Assembly (NCBI GenBank): GCA_964396055.1
Contig: CAYNDV010000126.1
Span: forward strand, 1 to 13,612
Reading direction: 5' to 3'
Source of the DNA: CAYJPV01 sp964396055
GTDB lineage: Bacteria > Acidobacteriota > Vicinamibacteria > Vicinamibacterales > JAKQTR01
DNA length: 13,612 nt
The translations under genes and the position numbers were made by a program. The notes under the pieces are model-generated. The model did no database searches. It saw only the letters and a list, made by a program, of their open reading frames with translations, and was not told the DNA's origin. Below, piece by piece: positions 12,395 to 13,612 of this stretch. Numbering within the stretch: position 1 is the stretch's first letter; each line of letters opens with the position of its first letter.

Positions 12395-13309
12395 ATGACA
12401 CCAGCCGATCCGGATCGCGCCGCCCCGGCCCCAGCCGGGCCCCGCGCCCGCGCCGCGGACTACGTGGCGCTGGCGAAGCCGCGACTCAACGTCCTCGTCG
12501 TGGTCACGGCGCTCGCCGGCTTCTACATGGGGGTCCGGCCGGGCATGGCGGACGTGTACCTCGTCTGCCTGCACATGATCGTCGGCACCGCGCTGGTCGC
12601 CAGCGGCTCCGCCGTCTTCAACCAACTGCTCGAGATCGACGCCGACGGCCTCATGCGGCGCACCCGCGCGCGGCCCCTGCCCTCCGGGCGCCTGACGCCG
12701 CGCGCGGCCCGGATCTTCGCGGTCGCGCTGTCGGGGGCGGGCGTGATTCAGCTGGCCCTCGGCGTCAACCTGCTCGCGGCCGCGATCGCCTTCGTCACGC
12801 TCCTGTCGTACACGGTGTTCTACACGCCGCTCAAGCGCCGGTCGTCACTGTCCACGGTGGTGGGGGGCGTGCCCGGCGCGCTGCCGCCGATGATTGGCTG
12901 GGCCGCGGCCCGCGGCACCCTGTCGATCGAGGCCTGGATCCTCTTCGGCATCGTCTTTCTCTGGCAGATGCCGCACTTCCTGGCGATCGCCTGGATGTAC
13001 CGTGAGGACTACGGGCGCGCCGGATTCCCGCTGCTGCCGGTCATCGAGCCCGACGGCGCGTCCACGGGCCGCCAGGCCGTGATGTACGCCGCCGCGCTGC
13101 TGCCCGTGAGCCTGGCCCCGACGGCGACGGGCATGACGGGCCTGGCGTACTTCATCGGTGCGTGCCTGCTTGGCGTGGCGTTTGTCGCGCTCTCCGTGCG
13201 TTTCGCGGTGCTCCGTTCCACGCCGGCGGCCCGGCGGCTGTTCTTCGGCTCGATCATCTACCTGCCGCTGCTCTGGATGCTCATGGTCGTGAACCGGGTG
13301 GCCCCATGA
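12395..13309 (+). CDS. ctaB: Protoheme IX farnesyltransferase (heme O synthase)
   Basis: A 304-residue integral membrane UbiA-family prenyltransferase. It transfers the farnesyl group of farnesyl diphosphate to protoheme IX to make heme O, the precursor of heme A for cytochrome oxidases. The first prenyl-diphosphate motif reads NQLLEIDADGLMRRTRARPL (76-95), corresponding to the usual N-x3-D-x-D-x-D-x2-M-x-RT; the first Asp is Glu80 here, while Asp82, Asp84 and RT at 89-90 are kept. The second conserved segment is YTPLKRR (143-149) with GGVPGALPPMIGW (about 157-169), and WQMPHFLAIAWMYREDY follows. A Pro/Ala-rich N-terminal extension (1-20) precedes the first helix. The following gene starts inside its stop codon (ATGA), and both belong to cytochrome oxidase biogenesis. 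Confidence 0.95.
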   Translation: MTPADPDRAAPAPAGPRARAADYVALAKPRLNVLVVVTALAGFYMGVRPGMADVYLVCLHMIVGTALVASGSAVFNQLLEIDADGLMRRTRARPLPSGRLTPRAARIFAVALSGAGVIQLALGVNLLAAAIAFVTLLSYTVFYTPLKRRSSLSTVVGGVPGALPPMIGWAAARGTLSIEAWILFGIVFLWQMPHFLAIAWMYREDYGRAGFPLLPVIEPDGASTGRQAVMYAAALLPVSLAPTATGMTGLAYFIGACLLGVAFVALSVRFAVLRSTPAARRLFFGSIIYLPLLWMLMVVNRVAP

Positions 13310-13612
13310 ACGTCACCGATCTTCCGGCGGTGAACGCCACGCTCAACGCCACGGCCACGGTCCTGCTTGCCGCAGGCTGGCTGCTCATCAGGGGTGGCCG
13401 CCGCCAGGCCCATCGTGCGGCGATGCTGGCGGCGGTGGGCGTCTCGGCACTCTTCCTGATCTCGTACGTCGTCTATCACGCCAATGCGGGCTCCAGGCCG
13501 TACCAGGGCACGGGCCCGATCAGGCTGGTGTACTTCGCCATCCTGATCTCGCACATCATCCTGGCCGCCGCCATCGTCCCGATGGTGCTCGTCACGCTGT
13601 GGCGGGCCATGA
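13306..13612 (+). CDS. DUF420 / CtaM-like oxidase assembly membrane protein (partial)
   Basis: The first 102 codons of a membrane protein that runs off the window end. The ATG overlaps the ctaB stop as ATGA, indicating translational coupling. DUF420 features are visible: VNATLNATATVLLAAGWLLI (9-28), His36 in RRQAHRAAM, LFLISYVVYHANAG (49-62) with His58, YQGTGPIRLVYFAIL (66-80), and ISHIILAAAIVPMVLVTLWR (81-100) with His83. Family members are about 140-180 residues with four or five helices, so roughly the last third is missing. The characterised Gram-positive relative CtaM is needed for aa3 oxidase maturation; the position after ctaB suggests the same here. Confidence 0.85.
   Translation, partial: MNVTDLPAVNATLNATATVLLAAGWLLIRGGRRQAHRAAMLAAVGVSALFLISYVVYHANAGSRPYQGTGPIRLVYFAILISHIILAAAIVPMVLVTLWRAM

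Noticed and set aside
10873..12396. Minus-strand frame opposite the M23 peptidase
   Set aside because: It is a His/Arg/Gly-rich shadow frame. The plus strand has a signal anchor and a full LytM active site.

Overview
The window is a high-GC, gene-dense chromosomal segment. It probably comes from an Acidobacteriota genome, perhaps Vicinamibacteria-like. The main clue is the first gene, a secreted von Willebrand A protein of the 'VWFA-related' type that is strongly expanded in that phylum. Dispersed palindromes of a kind I recall from related genomes also fit. This placement is an inference from gene content and base composition, not from a phylogenetic marker. I see no phage, transposase, integrase or CRISPR array.

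Left part (1-4964). A 7-base tandem array (1-110) runs into the promoter of a VWA-domain gene (127-1068). Its stop codon overlaps that of a 28-codon membrane micro-ORF on the other strand (1065-1151). A membrane-anchored Cys-rich protein (1346-1894, minus) diverges from a frataxin/CyaY gene (2105-2425, plus). The 210 bp between them holds a second heptamer array, a REP-like hairpin cluster and a perfect inverted repeat beside a -10 box. A three-gene plus-strand operon follows: a lipoprotein (2523-3182), a secreted TPR protein (3187-4440) and a one-helix membrane protein (4443-4964). An octamer array (4956-5003) supplies the stop codons of both converging transcription units.

Centre (5001-9713, minus strand). 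Three genes are probably co-transcribed in the order CHASE2-adenylate cyclase, M48 metalloprotease, then an MscS-type channel with a C-terminal cyclic-nucleotide-binding domain. The cyclase keeps all six class III catalytic residues and the channel keeps a recognisable phosphate-binding cassette. The simplest reading is a self-contained envelope-sensing circuit: periplasmic CHASE2 input, cAMP production, gating of an inner-membrane channel, with a periplasmic protease made alongside. This is the most interesting system in the window.

Right part (9786-13612). A divergent ornithine cyclodeaminase/mu-crystallin-family gene ends 4 bp from a convergent tRNA-Glu(CTC), which has a near-consensus sigma70 promoter (TTGACC-17-TAAAAT). 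An anchored M23/LytM peptidase follows (10930-12318). Last is the start of a heme-copper oxidase maturation operon: ctaB (heme O synthase) overlapping by ATGA with a DUF420/CtaM-like gene that runs off the window end.
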